A stretch of 15,618 nt of DNA. Origin: Micavibrio aeruginosavorus. GTDB taxonomy: Bacteria > Pseudomonadota > Alphaproteobacteria > Micavibrionales > Micavibrionaceae. Under the pieces are notes generated by a model that ran no database searches, was not told where the DNA came from, and was given only the letters and a program-made list of their open reading frames with translations. Below are positions 13,787 through 15,618 of this stretch, piece after piece. The translations under genes and the position numbers were made by a program. Positions within the stretch are counted from its first letter, which is position 1, and the number at the start of each line of letters is the position of its first letter. Location of the stretch: assembly GCA_003241475.1 (NCBI GenBank), contig QFQB01000042.1:1-15618 (forward strand). The letters are read 5' to 3'.

Positions 13787-14680
13787 ATGTCCGCGACACC
13801 AGACACAAACCACCACTTCAATGCCGCCGGCGGCGTCATCCCCGCAAGCGGTAACGCGGCCCTGATCGTCGATGTCCAATTGGGCTGTATCCGTCATATG
13901 GCCCCTGAAGACGCCGCCAACTACCTGTCCTCGCTAGGCGAACAGATCAAGGACATGCGCCATAGACAGATTCCCATCGCATGGGCCACGGTAGACCATC
14001 ACAACAATACGGAATTTCACCCGCCTTCCGGAAACACCTCTGCCAAACGCGCCCCGGAAGAATTCAAAGCCATGGGCTTTTATGCCGTCGCGCCTGATGC
14101 AAAACCGGAAGAAATACCCAACAAAGAAATCTTCGATAGATTCATAAACGCATACGGCCCGCGTCAGAATGAGGGCGTCCTAACCAAGCCTGCCTTCAAC
14201 GCCTTTGCCACATCGGAAAAAGACCGCGTCGATGCGGGAATCCCTGTAGAAGCCATGCCGCGCATCAACGCCGCACATAAAAATTTCGGCGAACATATGA
14301 AAGACATGAATGCGGATAACATCGCGACATTCGGCGCGGTCGGTTCCGTTTGCTGTCTTGAAAGCGCGATTGGCGGCAGACAGAACGGATTCAACACATC
14401 CTTGATGCTTGATGGCGTCGTCTGCTGGCGCGGTGAAGGACAAAAAAGCCAGCTTGTCTGGCGCGACGGGTTCGAGAACGCGGAAGATGCCGATCTCTGG
14501 CACCGCTCCGAAATACGCGCGGCGACACAAAAACCCGAACGCGGCTTTTCGGAATCGGATATTGCCTCCGCCGGCGAGATCAGATTGACGACCTATCAGG
14601 ATTTTATCGGCTCGAAGGATTCCTTCGACCAAAAACCCATACCAGCCTCAAGTCTTAACCTATCACACCGCAAAATGTGA
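13787..14680 (+). CDS. Isochorismatase-family cysteine hydrolase
   Basis: A member of the isochorismatase-like hydrolase fold, which includes nicotinamidases, isochorismatases and N-carbamoyl amidases. The Asp-Lys-Cys triad can be placed at Asp29 (ALIVDVQLG), Lys134 (LTKPAFNAF) and Cys189 (VGSVCCLESA); a second cysteine, Cys190, is adjacent. The 297 residues are long for this family (about 180-220). The extra sequence is an insertion of about 45 residues between the first strand-helix unit and the Lys motif, plus a C-terminal extension of about 80 residues after the Cys motif. There is no signal peptide, so it is cytoplasmic. The substrate is unknown. It is the only long plus-strand gene in the window and has its own promoter. 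It converges on the 173-aa gene with 27 nt between stop codons. Confidence 0.83.
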   Translation: MSATPDTNHHFNAAGGVIPASGNAALIVDVQLGCIRHMAPEDAANYLSSLGEQIKDMRHRQIPIAWATVDHHNNTEFHPPSGNTSAKRAPEEFKAMGFYAVAPDAKPEEIPNKEIFDRFINAYGPRQNEGVLTKPAFNAFATSEKDRVDAGIPVEAMPRINAAHKNFGEHMKDMNADNIATFGAVGSVCCLESAIGGRQNGFNTSLMLDGVVCWRGEGQKSQLVWRDGFENAEDADLWHRSEIRAATQKPERGFSESDIASAGEIRLTTYQDFIGSKDSFDQKPIPASSLNLSHRKM

Positions 14681-14682
14681 TA
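14661..14682. repeat. Inverted repeat over the end of the isochorismatase-family gene
   Basis: TATCACA and TGTGATA are 7-bp arms around an 8-nt loop, and the right arm includes the TGA stop. There is no T-run on either side, so it is not a standard terminator, but it lies between two convergent genes and may help end transcription. Confidence 0.4.
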
Positions 14683-14707
14683 ATCACGGCCTACATATTT
14701 TATGAAA

Positions 14708-15229
14708 TTATTTCCCGCCGAATGAACTATTGATGAGCGATGAATCGACCTCGTCTTTGTGTCTAGCCAGAAAATCCGATGTAATCGCCTTATCGTGGCC
14801 GATGGCATTCGCCCCGCGCTTAAAAGCGTTGAGCACTTCGGTCATGCGGACCGGTTGCTTGACCTGCTTCGAAGGCGCCTTGGTGAGATCCGGTTCCGGC
14901 TGAGGTTTGACGGGCGCTTTTACCGCGTCCCCATCCTTTACAGCGCGCACCTTTAAAACCGGATCGCCGTATTTCCACTCCTTGCGCTCCAGCCTGTAAT
15001 ATTCGATCAGAAAATTTTTGGCGTTCGTGTCCTTGAGATTCTTGACCATGTTGACAAAGGATTTGGCGGCGGACGCCCCCTTCTCTTTCAATATTCCCCT
15101 ATACAGCAACTCCAGAATACTGGAGTTGAGATCACCAAGCTCGTTTCCCCTTCCCGCATAATATTCGGGGTTTGGATTCAAAAGCCCCATGCAGTGCTGG
15201 TAAATAATTTCTTCGGCGGAAATGCTCAT
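14708..15229 (-). CDS. Uncharacterised 173-aa protein, coupled to the NAD(P)HX dehydratase gene
   Basis: I do not recognise a family. I use the ATG at 15229 because it overlaps the TGA of the preceding gene as ATGA (4 nt), the usual sign of translational coupling; the frame open upstream of it would lie entirely inside that gene. The 173 residues divide into an N-terminal, mainly helical part (about 1-95, with LNSSILELLYRGILKEKG and FLIEYYRLERKEWKYG), a Pro/Lys-rich linker (about 103-128) and a C-terminal segment with RGANAIGHDKAI and DFLARHKDEVDSS. There is no membrane segment, no signal peptide and one cysteine (Cys13). It may be linked to the metabolite repair enzyme or simply share its transcript. 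The gene contains a perfect 9-bp hairpin at 15107-15128. Confidence 0.8.
   Translation of the reverse strand: MSISAEEIIYQHCMGLLNPNPEYYAGRGNELGDLNSSILELLYRGILKEKGASAAKSFVNMVKNLKDTNAKNFLIEYYRLERKEWKYGDPVLKVRAVKDGDAVKAPVKPQPEPDLTKAPSKQVKQPVRMTEVLNAFKRGANAIGHDKAITSDFLARHKDEVDSSLINSSFGGK
15107..15128. repeat. 9-bp perfect hairpin inside the 173-aa gene
   Basis: CAACTCCAG and CTGGAGTTG pair perfectly over 9 bp with a 4-nt loop (AATA). It lies in the coding region at codons for SSILEL, and would be a stable hairpin in the mRNA. No T-run follows. Confidence 0.6.
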
Positions 15230-15618
15230 ACAAGGTCTTTTAGCACAAAGGGGATCAGGTCGGGAAGATCGCTCGCCACAAGACCCGCGCCATAGCTCTT
15301 GCCCATTTCCGCATGAATATAGATTGCCGCACACGCGGCTTTAAAAGACGGCATGCCTTGCGCAATCAAACCTGTAATCATGCCTGCCAAGACATCTCCC
15401 GATCCGGCCGTCGCCAGATAGGGCGCGTCCGTTTCCTGTATAACGGTCTCGGATTCATTGTCGGCGATCACTGTGTCCGCGCCCTTGATGAGAACCGTGC
15501 AACCCGCCATCTCCGCAGCCTTTTCCGCGCGGATGGCTTTGGGGCCGACGATATCAGGAAAAAGACGCGCAAACTCGCCTTCGTGCGGCGTTAGAACGCA
15601 CTCTTTATTGAGCGCTTT
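15226..15618 (-). CDS. nnrD: NAD(P)H-hydrate dehydratase, C-terminal part (runs off right edge)
   Basis: The enzyme dehydrates damaged NAD(P)HX back to NAD(P)H using ADP or ATP (metabolite repair; the C-terminal domain of YjeF-type proteins). The frame is open to the window edge, so only the last 130 residues are seen and I cannot tell whether an epimerase domain (NnrE) is fused upstream. VLTPHEGEFARLFPD, near the start of the visible part, is a family signature, and the catalytic Asp is in ATAGSGDVLAGMITGL. The C-terminus ends LPDLIPFVLKDLV. The stop overlaps the start of the 173-aa gene by 4 nt (ATGA). Identification is good; the missing 5' part is due to the window. Confidence 0.93.
   Translation of the reverse strand, partial: KALNKECVLTPHEGEFARLFPDIVGPKAIRAEKAAEMAGCTVLIKGADTVIADNESETVIQETDAPYLATAGSGDVLAGMITGLIAQGMPSFKAACAAIYIHAEMGKSYGAGLVASDLPDLIPFVLKDLV

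Noticed and set aside
14612..14628. 17-bp palindrome TCGAAGGA-T-TCCTTCGA near the end of the isochorismatase-family gene
   Set aside because: It is within coding sequence, has no associated signal, and I see no second copy; probably chance.
15230..15334. Thirty-five extra N-terminal codons for the 173-aa protein
   Set aside because: They lie wholly inside the nnrD coding region in another frame; the ATGA overlap gives the better start.

Overview
The window looks like chromosomal DNA of an alphaproteobacterium with a moderate base composition, roughly half G+C by eye. The block lon - hupB - tRNA-Val followed, after an interruption, by nuoABCD is an order I know from alphaproteobacteria. The three tRNA genes encode their CCA ends, and the lon and clpP upstream regions carry CTTGAA heat-shock-type elements. 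I cannot name the genus; nothing in the sequence proves one.

Layout, read along the minus strand (right to left), where nearly all genes lie. A partial NAD(P)HX dehydratase gene at the right edge overlaps an unrecognised 173-aa gene by 4 nt. After a plus-strand isochorismatase-family gene comes tRNA-Leu(TAG), then trigger factor (tig), a lipoprotein with an internal duplication, a proline iminopeptidase (pip), clpP, lon and hupB. This is the familiar tig-clpP-(clpX)-lon-hupB proteostasis cluster, but clpX is absent and two other genes sit between tig and clpP. tRNA-Val(TAC), a secreted alpha/beta hydrolase, alanine dehydrogenase (ald), tRNA-Asp(GTC) and a GH13 alpha-glucosidase follow. The respiratory complex I operon nuoA-nuoB-nuoC-[55-aa ORF]-nuoD then runs off the left edge.

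Functionally, Tig, ClpP and Lon cover folding of new proteins and ATP-dependent proteolysis, and HU is the nucleoid protein. The Nuo subunits belong to the peripheral arm of NADH:quinone oxidoreductase plus one membrane subunit. Ald makes NADH and pyruvate from alanine, which feeds complex I, and the GH13 enzyme releases glucose, so the right half is proteostasis and the left half is energy metabolism. No mobile element, CRISPR array or phage gene is visible.

The least ordinary signals are small. They are a 55-aa ORF coupled at both ends inside the nuo operon, a 33-aa ORF with a strong ribosome binding site, and a folded hupB leader in which an 11-nt inverted repeat would hide the ribosome binding site. 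There is also an intrinsic terminator whose T-run touches the alpha-glucosidase start codon, a probably leaderless isochorismatase-family transcript, and the duplicated-domain lipoprotein.
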